The notes under the pieces: model-generated
Told to the model about the DNA's origin: nothing
The model's input: the letters and a program-made list of their open reading frames with translations, nothing else
Databases searched by the model: none
In this document: positions 6,039-13,237 of the stretch, in pieces
How the letters are laid out: each line of letters starts with the position of its first letter
Numbering within the stretch: the first letter of the stretch is position 1
Assembly: GCA_011048485.1 (NCBI GenBank)
Contig: DSDX01000211.1
Coordinates: 1-19,207 of the forward strand
DNA length: 19,207 nt
DNA from: Candidatus Aminicenantota bacterium
GTDB taxonomy: Bacteria; Acidobacteriota; Aminicenantia; Aminicenantales; Saccharicenantaceae
Direction: 5' to 3'
Position numbers and translations under genes: made by a program

Positions 6039-8423
6039 TCAGAGGTTCTTGAGGCTCACCGAAGGATTTTCGCGTGCGGCTCGGATCGTGATCCTGGCCA
6101 CGCACAAAAGGGCGATGGCGAGCACGACCGCCACGGCCGCGGTGAACACGCCGGGGCCCAGGCCGGTCCGATAGTAGAACCCCTGCAGCCAGCGGCGGCC
6201 GAAGAGATAGGCTACGGGCAGGGCCAAGAGGCCCGCGACGCCGATCAGGATGAACAGGTCCCGGGTGATCAGGCCCATGATGCCGGAAACCCGCGCCCCC
6301 AGGACCTTGCGGATCCCGATCTCCTTCCGCTTCCGCTCGATGACGAACGAGATCAGGCCGAACAGCCCGACCGAGGCGACTAAAATCGCCACCAGGGCGA
6401 ATCCGGTCAGGACGCCCCCGAGCCTGTCCTCGCTCTCGTACAGCCGGTCGTAGATGTCCTCCATGGCCGCGTAGTCGTAGGTGAAGGCGGGGACCTGCCG
6501 CCGGATCGTCGACTCGATGAAGGCGATCGTCTCCCGCACCCGGCGCCCCGACGTCTTCACGAACAGCCAGCTGACTCGCTCCGGACGGTGGAGGAACATC
6601 AGCGGCCCCACCTTCGACCGGAACGAGGTGAAGTGGATGTCCTTGACCACGCCGATGATCCGCAGGGGCTCGCCGTCGCCCCGGGCGATCCTCTTGCCGA
6701 CCGGCTCCTTCAGCCCGGCCATCCGGGCGGCCGTCTCGTTGATGACGGCTTGGTTCCGGGCGTCGCCGTCGGCTCCGGGCGAGAAGCCCCGCCCGGCGAT
6801 AAAGGTCAGGCCGAACATGTCGAAATAGCCCGGGTCCACGAAGTAGTTGGTGAACTGGGGGACCTCGACCATCTCCCCGGACTCGCTCTCCATCATGAAG
6901 TTATTCATCTCCGTGGCCCGGACAGGGGCCACGTTCGAAACGGCGGCGGCCCGGACGTCGGGGTTCCGGAGGAGCTCGGTCTCGATCTCCCGGTAGCGGG
7001 CCCGGCTGTCCGGTTCCCAGAGGCGAAGGGCCAGGACGTTCTTGCGGTCGTAGCCCACGTCCGCGGTCTGGATGTAGTCCAGCTGCTTCCGGATGATCAG
7101 CGTCCCGGCCACCAGCATGAGGGTGGCGAAGAACTGGAAGACGACCAGGGCATTGCGGAGGACGAGCCGCCGGCCGCCCTCGTGGGCGCCGAACGCGCTC
7201 CGGAAGACGTTGGCCGGCTTCATGGAGGACAGGACCAGCGCGGGGTAGGCGCCGGAGAGGATGGCCACGGCGAGGCCGAGCCCAAGGATCCAGAGCCAGA
7301 CCGAAGGCTCGGCGAGGGTCGCCGCTGGCAGACGGACGCCGGTCAGGGTGTTGAACGCCGGCAACAGAGCTTGAACGAGACCGAGCGAGACCAAGAGACT
7401 CATGCCGGCGAGGACGCCGGACTCGCCCATGAACTGGGCGACCAGCTGTCGCCGGCCGGCCCCGAAGGTCTTCCGGACGCCGACTTCGCGGCCTCGGGCC
7501 GTGGCCCGGGCCGTCGCCAGGTTGACGTAATTGACGCAGGCCACGGCCAGGATGAGTCCGGCGACCGCCATGAGGAGCTGGATGAACGTCCGGTCCACCG
7601 TCCTCCAGTAGGGGATGTGGACGCTCGTCTCGTGGTGCAGGTCCCGGAGGGGCATAAGGAAATACGACCGCGTCCAGTCGCGCTCGGGGTGGTGGGTGCG
7701 GATGACGGTCTGGAGCCCGGCCTCGAAGGCGTCCGGATCGACGCCTTTCCGGAGCTGGACGTAGTTCAGATAGTTCAGGATGCTCCAGGACGTGTCGAGG
7801 TCGTCGCGAAGGGATCCCACGGTCACGAAGGACAGGAGATAGTCGAAGGCCAGGTGGGAATTCGGCGGCGGGTCCTTCATGATCCCGGAGACCCTGTATT
7901 CGCGCCCGCCTCCGTGGACGACGGCCCGGCCGATCGGGTCCTCGAGGCCGAAGAGGCGCTTCGCCGTGTCCTCGGTCAGGACGACCGAGAAGGGCTCGGC
8001 CAGGGTGGAGACGGGGTTTCCGAGGACCATGGGGAACGAGAACATCTCGAAGAAGGCCCTGTCCGCGAACAGCCCCCGGGCCAGGATGCTCTTCCGGCCG
8101 TACCCCAGGGGTGCCTCCGTGGGCCAGGCGCGGACGGCGCGCTCCACCTGGGGGAACTCCAGTTTCAGGGTCGGACCCAGGGGACCGGAGGTGGAGCTGT
8201 TGCGGTTGGTCCCCATGACGTTCCACTCGGGCACGACCTGGCCGACGAGGAAGACGCGGTCCGCGTTCGCGTGAAAGGCGTCGTAGCCCAGCTCGTACCG
8301 GCTGAAGAGCATCAGCAGGATGAAGCTGGTCATGCCCACGACCAGGCTGAAAACGCTGATGGCCGCGTAGCTCTTCTGCTTCCTCAGGATCCGGAGCGCG
8401 GATCTCAGATAGTTCCCGAACAT
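6039..8423 (-). CDS. MacB/FtsX-type ABC transporter permease (no prefix domain)
   Basis: A 794-residue permease with the same duplicated architecture as the gene at 3379 but starting directly with the first membrane segment (about residues 19-42), without the charged prefix domain. The first FtsX block contains LILAVACVNYVNLATARA and then EVGVRKTFGAGRRQL. The second ends with ERKRKEIGIRKVLGARVSG and a C-terminal membrane pair. Periplasmic MacB-type core domains lie between the first and second segments of each half. On the coding strand GGAGG lies 6 bp before the ATG at 8423, fixing the start. It is a paralogue of the plus-strand permease and points toward it, 53 bp apart stop to stop. Both have FtsX blocks of about equal similarity to each other and to MacB-class permeases, so an ATPase must be supplied from elsewhere. 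Substrate unknown; lipid, peptide or lipoprotein export are family possibilities only. Confidence 0.87.
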   Translation of the reverse strand: MFGNYLRSALRILRKQKSYAAISVFSLVVGMTSFILLMLFSRYELGYDAFHANADRVFLVGQVVPEWNVMGTNRNSSTSGPLGPTLKLEFPQVERAVRAWPTEAPLGYGRKSILARGLFADRAFFEMFSFPMVLGNPVSTLAEPFSVVLTEDTAKRLFGLEDPIGRAVVHGGGREYRVSGIMKDPPPNSHLAFDYLLSFVTVGSLRDDLDTSWSILNYLNYVQLRKGVDPDAFEAGLQTVIRTHHPERDWTRSYFLMPLRDLHHETSVHIPYWRTVDRTFIQLLMAVAGLILAVACVNYVNLATARATARGREVGVRKTFGAGRRQLVAQFMGESGVLAGMSLLVSLGLVQALLPAFNTLTGVRLPAATLAEPSVWLWILGLGLAVAILSGAYPALVLSSMKPANVFRSAFGAHEGGRRLVLRNALVVFQFFATLMLVAGTLIIRKQLDYIQTADVGYDRKNVLALRLWEPDSRARYREIETELLRNPDVRAAAVSNVAPVRATEMNNFMMESESGEMVEVPQFTNYFVDPGYFDMFGLTFIAGRGFSPGADGDARNQAVINETAARMAGLKEPVGKRIARGDGEPLRIIGVVKDIHFTSFRSKVGPLMFLHRPERVSWLFVKTSGRRVRETIAFIESTIRRQVPAFTYDYAAMEDIYDRLYESEDRLGGVLTGFALVAILVASVGLFGLISFVIERKRKEIGIRKVLGARVSGIMGLITRDLFILIGVAGLLALPVAYLFGRRWLQGFYYRTGLGPGVFTAAVAVVLAIALLCVARITIRAARENPSVSLKNL

Positions 8424-8536
8424 CGGTGGCCTCCGTTCTCCATCTCCCGGCCCCCTATCCAGGACCGGTTGCGACTCTCGCCATCAATGATGCCTGGCGG
8501 GGTGAAAAGGTTGCCGGATCGGACGGCCTCTGGGAA

Positions 8537-8565
8537 TTGACGGCCGCCCCAGGCCGTTCTATACT
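8537..8565 (+). promoter_or_regulatory. Strong sigma-70-like promoter for the ABC-2 exporter operon
   Basis: TTGACG (8537-8542) and TATACT (8560-8565) are separated by exactly 17 bp, and both match consensus in five of six positions. Transcription would begin near 8572, leaving a leader of about 33 bases before the ATG at 8605. This placement also argues against the GTG at 8587 as start. Confidence 0.65.
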
Positions 8566-8604
8566 CTCCTTCTCGAATTCTCCTCTGTGGGGTTAGACGC
8601 GCCC

Positions 8605-9540
8605 ATGCCATCTCCGTCGCTCGCGATCGAGGCCAGGTCCCTGGTCAAGACCTACGGCCGGCTGCGGGCCGTCGACGGCGTCGACTTCTCCGTGCGCGCC
8701 GGGGAGATCTTCGGCGTGGTCGGCCCGAACGGCGCGGGCAAGACGACGACGATCGAGTGCCTCGAGGGCCTGCGCATGCCCGATGGAGGCGAGCTCCGCG
8801 TCCTCGGCCTCGATCCGCGCCGCGACGGCCGGGAGCTCCGGGAAAGGATCGGCGTCCAGCTCCAACAGAGCGCCCTTCCCGACGACATGAAAGTCTGGGA
8901 GGCCCTCGATCTCTTCGCCTCCTATTACCGGGATCCCGCCCCCTGGGCGCCCCTCCTCGACCGGTTGGAGATCGGCGACAAGCGGAACGCCCGCTTCGCC
9001 AAGCTCTCGGGCGGCCAGAAACAGCGCCTGTTCATCGCCTTGGCCCTGGTCAACGATCCCGAGCTCGTTTTCCTCGACGAGCTGACGACCGGCCTCGATC
9101 CCCACGCCCGGCGGGCGATGTGGGACCTCGTCCGCGGCGTCCGCGAGCGGGGCAAGACCGTTTTTCTGACCACCCACTACATGGAAGAGGCCGAACAGCT
9201 CTGCGACCGCGTCCTCGTCGTCGACCACGGCCGGGTCGTCGCCCTGGATTCCCCCGCGAACCTCATCCGGGATCTGGCCGGCGAGGTCCGCATCCTGTTC
9301 ACGGCCGAGGCCGGCTTCGATCCGGCCCCCCTCCGCGCCCTCGAGGGCGTCGCCCGGGTCGAGAGGAACGGCGACCGCGTCCTCGTCGCCGGGCGCGGCG
9401 ACCGTTTGATCTGCGTGGTCATCAACGCCCTCGACGCCCGGGGCATCCGCTTCCGCGATCTCCGCACCGAACAGCCCGATCTCGAGGATGTCTTCCTGGC
9501 CCTGACCGCGGAGGCGGGTCTCGACGGAGGGGCCCGATGA
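8605..9540 (+). CDS. ABC-2 type exporter, ATP-binding subunit (DrrA/NatA class)
   Basis: A 311-residue ATPase from the ATG at 8605. The GTG six codons upstream is in frame but lacks a ribosome site and would leave only about 15 bases of leader. The ATG has only a weak GGGG at 8589-8592. Motifs counted from this Met are: Walker A GPNGAGKTT at 40-48, Q-loop Gln88, signature LSGGQ at 134-138, Walker B LVFLDE at 154-159, and switch His191 in TTHYMEEAE. The D-loop follows as TTGLDP. The Leu after DE (DELTT rather than DEPTT) is a common variant in this class. About 100 C-terminal residues after the ATPase core (about 210-311) form the small regulatory domain typical of DrrA/NatA-like proteins. Its stop overlaps the start of the permease gene (ATGA at 9537-9540), so the two subunits are translationally coupled. 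Substrate unknown. Confidence 0.92.
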   Translation: MPSPSLAIEARSLVKTYGRLRAVDGVDFSVRAGEIFGVVGPNGAGKTTTIECLEGLRMPDGGELRVLGLDPRRDGRELRERIGVQLQQSALPDDMKVWEALDLFASYYRDPAPWAPLLDRLEIGDKRNARFAKLSGGQKQRLFIALALVNDPELVFLDELTTGLDPHARRAMWDLVRGVRERGKTVFLTTHYMEEAEQLCDRVLVVDHGRVVALDSPANLIRDLAGEVRILFTAEAGFDPAPLRALEGVARVERNGDRVLVAGRGDRLICVVINALDARGIRFRDLRTEQPDLEDVFLALTAEAGLDGGAR

Positions 9541-10280
9541 GGGGCTTCGCCAAGCTCGCCTGGATCGAGATCAAGCTCTACCTGCGCCAGCCGGAGGCGG
9601 CCTTTTTCACCCTCTTCTTCCCGCTCATCCTCCTGTTCATCTTCGGCAGCATCTATGGGAACGAGCCCAGCCCGTTCTTCAACGGCCGGGGCATGGTCGA
9701 CGTCAGCACGCCGGCCTATCTGGCCATGATCATCGGCTCGGTCGGCCTTCTGTCGATCGCCATCGCCGTCGCCGGCTACCGGGAGAAGGGCGTGCTGCGG
9801 CGCTACCGGGCCACCCCGCTCAGGCCGGCGGCCATCCTGGCGTCCGAGGTCATCGTCCATTTCCTGATGACCCTGCTCGGCGGCGCGCTCCTGATCGCCG
9901 CCGCCCGGATCGTCTACGGCCTGCGCTTCCCCGGCCGGGCCGTCGTCCTCCTGGCCGGATTCACCCTGGGCGCTATGAGTTTTTTCGCCGTCGGTTTTCT
10001 CCTGGCCAGCGTCGCCCGGACCGCCCGGGTCGCCTTCATTCTCGGCCTGGTCCTCTACTTCCCCAATCTGTTCCTGTCCGGGGCAGCCATCCCCAAGGAG
10101 ACGTTCCCCCAGGCCATTCGCTCGGCCGGCAAGTTCATCCCCCTGACCCATGTCGTCGACCTCCTCCAGGGCCTGTGGTTCGGGGATCCGATCGGGCAGC
10201 ACCTGACCGAGATCGCGGTCCTGACCGGCCTGCTCGTCCTCGGCGTCGTCGTCTCGGCTTGGACCTTCCGCTGGGAATGA
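9537..10280 (+). CDS. ABC-2 type exporter, membrane subunit
   Basis: A 247-residue integral membrane protein. The start is the ATG of an ATGA overlap with the ATPase gene. About six membrane segments are visible: near residues 20-40 (AAFFTLFFPLILLFIFGSIY), 60-82, 105-125, 135-155, 160-178 and 222-243. Between the second and third lies 'GYREKGVLRRYRATPLRP', the cytoplasmic coupling segment conserved in ABC-2 permeases. Near the fifth segment is 'NLFLSGAAIPKETFPQ', with the usual FLSG-Pro turn of the ABC2_membrane fold. It should dimerize in the inner membrane and use the upstream ATPase to export a small hydrophobic molecule, drug or lipid-linked substrate. It is followed after 97 bp by the pigment operon on the same strand. 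A role in pigment or lipid handling is possible but rests on position only, since a separate promoter intervenes. Confidence 0.9.
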   Translation: MRGFAKLAWIEIKLYLRQPEAAFFTLFFPLILLFIFGSIYGNEPSPFFNGRGMVDVSTPAYLAMIIGSVGLLSIAIAVAGYREKGVLRRYRATPLRPAAILASEVIVHFLMTLLGGALLIAAARIVYGLRFPGRAVVLLAGFTLGAMSFFAVGFLLASVARTARVAFILGLVLYFPNLFLSGAAIPKETFPQAIRSAGKFIPLTHVVDLLQGLWFGDPIGQHLTEIAVLTGLLVLGVVVSAWTFRWE

Positions 10281-10293
10281 TCGGGCCCGGGAA

Positions 10294-10320
10294 GGCGCCG
10301 CGGCCCGGCCGGCGCCGCGG
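10294..10320 (+). repeat. GGCGCCGCGG direct repeat and hairpin ahead of the carotenoid promoter
   Basis: The 10-bp unit GGCGCCGCGG occurs at 10294-10303 and again at 10311-10320, 7 bp apart. The second copy ends 6 bp before the -35 box of the pigment-operon promoter. The units also allow a 7-bp hairpin (GGCGCCG at 10294-10300 with CGGCGCC at 10310-10316). There is no T-run, so it may be a poor terminator of the exporter operon or a tandem protein-binding site upstream of the promoter. Confidence 0.4.
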
Positions 10321-10326
10321 ATCGCG

Positions 10327-10355
10327 TTGACAGGGCCCGGCCGTTCGGATAAAAA
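10327..10355 (+). promoter_or_regulatory. Promoter of the carotenoid operon
   Basis: A perfect TTGACA -35 box (10327-10332) is followed at 17 bp by TAAAAA (10350-10355), or at 15 bp by GATAAA (10348-10353), within an A-rich run that stands out from the GC-rich surroundings. Transcription would begin near 10362 and give a very short leader to the crtZ ATG at 10378. This is the only convincing promoter until 15835, supporting one transcript for the six genes that follow. Confidence 0.6.
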
Positions 10356-10377
10356 TAGAGGCGGCAAGAAAGTCCCC

Positions 10378-10833
10378 ATGACCTTGGTTTTGGCCGTCCT
10401 CCTCGCTCTCGCGGTCGCGGTGTTCATGGAAGCCGTGGCCTGGGCCACCCACAAGTACGCCATGCACGGTTTCCTCTGGGTCCTCCACGAGGACCACCAC
10501 AGTCCCCGCGGCCGCGGCTTGCAGAAGAACGATCTCTTCGCCGTCTTTTTCGCCGTCCCCTCGGTCCTCTTCTTCCTCTGGGGGAGCGGCTCGGGTGGCT
10601 GGGCGGCTTCGGCGGTCGGGGCGGGCATGGCCCTCTACGGCCTGGGCTACTTTCTCTTCCACGACGTCATGTTCCACAAGCGGGTCCGTTGGCTCAGACT
10701 GAGGGCCTCGACCTTCTACCTGCGCCGGATCGTCCGGGCCCATGCCGACCACCACCAGACCTTCGGCCGCGGCGAGGCCCGCTCCTTCGGCTTCCTCTAT
10801 GCCCCGCGGCGGTTCGACGTCCGGGAAGCCTGA
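10378..10833 (+). CDS. crtZ: Beta-carotene 3-hydroxylase, CrtZ type
   Basis: A 151-residue membrane protein of the fatty-acid hydroxylase superfamily, with the complete diiron histidine set of bacterial CrtZ: H25-x4-H30, H37-x2-H40-H41, H95-x4-H100 and H122-x2-H125-H126. Hydrophobic segments surround residues 3-22, 52-68 and 76-96. It should add 3- and 3'-hydroxyl groups to beta-ionone rings, turning beta-carotene into beta-cryptoxanthin and zeaxanthin, using O2 and a reductant in the inner membrane. The ATG at 10378 is chosen because the frame further upstream runs through the promoter. The ribosome site is weak (AAGAAAG about 6 bp ahead). It is the first gene of the pigment operon and is followed after 11 bp by ispH. 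O2 dependence implies an aerobic or microaerobic niche for a lineage type often called anaerobic. Confidence 0.92.
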   Translation: MTLVLAVLLALAVAVFMEAVAWATHKYAMHGFLWVLHEDHHSPRGRGLQKNDLFAVFFAVPSVLFFLWGSGSGGWAASAVGAGMALYGLGYFLFHDVMFHKRVRWLRLRASTFYLRRIVRAHADHHQTFGRGEARSFGFLYAPRRFDVREA

Positions 10834-10844
10834 CAGGGCCGGCG

Positions 10845-11768
10845 ATGAAGATCGTCCTTTCCGAGACTCTCAGCTACTGCGTCGGCGTCCGGACCACGCT
10901 GGAGCTGACGGAGAGGCTCCTCGGCGAGAGCCCGGGACGCGCCTACTACATGCTTGGCGAGATCGTCCACAACGAGCACGTCATCGAAGCCCTCAAAGCC
11001 AAGGGGCTGCGCATCGTCCAAACGCTGGAGGAGGTCCCGGCCGGGGGGGTCGTCATCCTCCAGAGCCACGGCTCTCCCCTCCGGCGCTATCGGGAGCTCG
11101 ACGCGCGCGGCCTCGAATACGTCGACGCGACCTGCCCCATGGTCCGCAACATCCACAAGAAGATCCGCGAGGTCGAAGCGGAGGGCCGGACGCCCGTCGT
11201 CATCGGCCAGATCGGGCACGAGGAGGTCCAGGGCATCGTCGGGCAGGTCGGCCGGGCCATCGTCGTCAGGGAGCCGGACGAGGTCACGCCGGAGCGTTTC
11301 CGGGGCGTCCTCCGCGCGGGCGTCGTCGTCCAATCCACGTTCATCGAGGCGGACGCGCGGCGGATCCTGGCCAGGGTCCGCCAGGTCGTGCCGGACGTCC
11401 TCTTCCACGACACGGTCTGCCAGCCGACGAAGACCCGTCAGCGGGAAGTCGAGGTCCACACCCGCACGGCCGACTGCGTCATCGTCATCGGCTCCCGGCG
11501 GAGCGCCAACACCATGCACCTTTATCACATCGCCCGGGCCATCAATCCCTGCACCCACCTCATCGACAGCCCCGAGAGCGTGGAGGCCATCGACGTGCCG
11601 GACGATGGGACGGTCTTCATCGCCTCGGGGGCCTCGACCCCCGAGGACCTGATCTTCGAGGTCGTCCGGCGGCTCGAGGCCCGGGCCGCGCGCCTCACTC
11701 CCCATAGATCCTGCGCCGCCGGGACGGGAAAGGCCGGCGGCGGATCCCCATCCGGAGGACGGACATGA
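10845..11768 (+). CDS. ispH: 4-hydroxy-3-methylbut-2-enyl diphosphate reductase (IspH/LytB)
   Basis: A 307-residue protein that carries out the last step of the MEP pathway, reducing HMBPP to IPP and DMAPP with a [4Fe-4S] cluster. All key residues of IspH are present: cluster cysteines C12, C97 (DATCP) and C192 (DTVC); substrate-binding H42, H75 (SHG) and H125; the proton-relay E127 (GHEEV); T165; S220 and N222 (SRRSAN); and S264 (GAST). It is therefore predicted to be active. Counting from 10845 places C12 as in characterized enzymes, which supports this start. A tail of about 25 residues, rich in Gly, Ala and Ser, extends past the core and runs over the ribosome site of crtI, overlapping its start by 4 bp (ATGA). 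It sits between two pigment genes, which suggests that C5 precursor supply is co-regulated with carotenoid synthesis. Whether a second ispH exists elsewhere cannot be seen. Confidence 0.95.
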   Translation: MKIVLSETLSYCVGVRTTLELTERLLGESPGRAYYMLGEIVHNEHVIEALKAKGLRIVQTLEEVPAGGVVILQSHGSPLRRYRELDARGLEYVDATCPMVRNIHKKIREVEAEGRTPVVIGQIGHEEVQGIVGQVGRAIVVREPDEVTPERFRGVLRAGVVVQSTFIEADARRILARVRQVVPDVLFHDTVCQPTKTRQREVEVHTRTADCVIVIGSRRSANTMHLYHIARAINPCTHLIDSPESVEAIDVPDDGTVFIASGASTPEDLIFEVVRRLEARAARLTPHRSCAAGTGKAGGGSPSGGRT

Positions 11769-13237
11769 GCCGACGAGCGGTCGTCATCGGAGCCGGCCTG
11801 GGCGGGCTGGCCACGGCCGCCCTCCTGGGCCGGGAGGGTTGGGAGGTCACGGTCGTCGAGAAGAACGAGGAGCCCGGCGGCCGGGCCCGGGTTTGGCGGT
11901 CGGACGGCTTCCTCTTCGACATGGGGCCGTCCTGGTATCTCATGCCCGAAGCCTTCGACCGCTATTTCGCCCTGCACGGAACGTCCGCCGCCGATCGCCT
12001 CCGCCTGGTCAGGCTCGATCCTCAGTTCCGGGTCTTCTACGGCGGCGGCGGGGTCTACGACGTCCGGGACGCGCTCGCCGACAACGCCGCCCTTTTCGAC
12101 CGGCTGGAGCCGGAGGGCGCCTCGAAGACCGCCCGCTTCCTGGCCAAGGCCCGGGAGCAGTACGACCTTTCGGTCCGGCACTTCCTCTATCGCGACTACG
12201 ACGGGATCGCCGGCCTGCTCGGCCGCGACATCGTCAGGAACGGGCTCCGGCTGGGCGTGTTCGGCAGCGTCCACGACCTCGTCGCCCGGGAGATCCAGGA
12301 CGAACGGCTGCAGCAGATCCTCGAGTTCGCCATGGTCTTCATCGGCGGCGATCCCAAGAAGACGCCCGGCTTCTACGCCCTGATGTCCTCGATCGTTCTC
12401 GACCGCGGCGTCTGGTACCCGCTGGGCGGCATCTCGGAGATCGTCCAGGCGCTGGTCGGTCTCGGGCGGGACCAAGGCGTCCGCTTCGCTTTCGGCCATC
12501 CGGCCCGCCGCATCCGGACGGCCGGGGGGCGGGCCGTCGAGGTCGTCACGGACCGGGAGAGCCATCCGGCCGACGCCGTCATTGCCAACGCCGACTACCA
12601 TCACGTCGAAACGGCCCTGCTCGAGGGCCCGAGCCGCAGCTACCGAGGCCGGTACTGGAGCCGCCGCGTCCTCTCGCCGTCCGCCTTCATCCTCTATGTC
12701 GGGTTGGACCGGCGCCTCGACGGGATCGTCCACCACAATCTCTTTTTCGAGAAGGACTGGAACGCCCACTTCGACGCCGTGTTCCGCCGCCCGGCCTGGC
12801 CGGACCGCTTCTCCTATTACGTCTCCTGCCCGTCCAAGACCGATCCCGCCGTGGCCCCGGACGGCGCCGAGAACCTTTTCTTCCTCGTCCCCGTCGCGCC
12901 CGGACTGGATGACCCCGATGGTATGAGGGAGGCCTTCGCCGACAAGGTCCTGGAGCACTTCGAGGGCCTGATCGGCGGGCCGGTCCGAAAGCACGTGACC
13001 GTCCGCAGGATCTTCTCCCCGCGCGATTTCGTCGCCGACTACAACACCTACAAGGGCACGGCCTTCGGCCTGTCCCACACGCTCTTCCAGACGGCCTCGT
13101 TCCGGCCCCGCCGGAAGAGCCGCCGGGTCGACAATCTCTATTTCACCGGCCAGTATCCCCACCCCGGGGTCGGCATGCCGATGGTCATGATCGGCGCCGA
13201 GCTCACGGCCGACCGCGTCGTCCATGAGCAGGGCTGA
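11765..13237 (+). CDS. crtI: Phytoene desaturase, CrtI type
   Basis: A 490-residue FAD enzyme. The N-terminal dinucleotide motif GAGLGG occupies 9-14, with the acidic ribose-binding Glu at E32 and GGRAR at 38-42. The C-terminal FAD-binding block (459-490) reads YFTGQYPHPGVGMPM, then MIGAEL and a final helix; this HPG-x-G-x-P block is diagnostic of CrtI-type desaturases and isomerases. In this context the expected reaction is the stepwise desaturation of phytoene to all-trans lycopene at the inner membrane. CrtI-like ketolases and saturases share the fold, but the adjacent phytoene synthase and lycopene cyclase favour desaturation. The number of double bonds introduced cannot be read from sequence. 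GGAGG lies 6 bp before the ATG. The start overlaps ispH by 4 bp and the end overlaps crtB by 14 bp. Confidence 0.93.
   Translation: MSRRAVVIGAGLGGLATAALLGREGWEVTVVEKNEEPGGRARVWRSDGFLFDMGPSWYLMPEAFDRYFALHGTSAADRLRLVRLDPQFRVFYGGGGVYDVRDALADNAALFDRLEPEGASKTARFLAKAREQYDLSVRHFLYRDYDGIAGLLGRDIVRNGLRLGVFGSVHDLVAREIQDERLQQILEFAMVFIGGDPKKTPGFYALMSSIVLDRGVWYPLGGISEIVQALVGLGRDQGVRFAFGHPARRIRTAGGRAVEVVTDRESHPADAVIANADYHHVETALLEGPSRSYRGRYWSRRVLSPSAFILYVGLDRRLDGIVHHNLFFEKDWNAHFDAVFRRPAWPDRFSYYVSCPSKTDPAVAPDGAENLFFLVPVAPGLDDPDGMREAFADKVLEHFEGLIGGPVRKHVTVRRIFSPRDFVADYNTYKGTAFGLSHTLFQTASFRPRRKSRRVDNLYFTGQYPHPGVGMPMVMIGAELTADRVVHEQG

Noticed and set aside
6588..8540. A 650-codon open frame on the plus strand, antisense to the second permease
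   Set aside because: Its translation is rich in Gly, Asp, His, Arg and Pro with no membrane or domain pattern. The opposite strand encodes a well-formed FtsX permease with a ribosome site. Long antisense frames are expected at this G+C.
9073..9102. DELTTGLD in place of DEPTTGLD in the ATPase Walker B / D-loop, as a possible loss of function
   Set aside because: Leu at this position is a frequent variant among DrrA/NatA-class ATPases, and all other catalytic residues are intact.
8757..9536. An upstream in-frame extension of the ABC-2 permease into the ATPase gene
   Set aside because: The extension is Arg/Pro-rich nonsense in another frame of a certain ATPase. The real start is the ATGA overlap at 9537.
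10281..10377. The hairpin after the exporter gene as a true intrinsic terminator
   Set aside because: No T-run follows the stem on the plus strand, so I list it as a repeat and not as a terminator.
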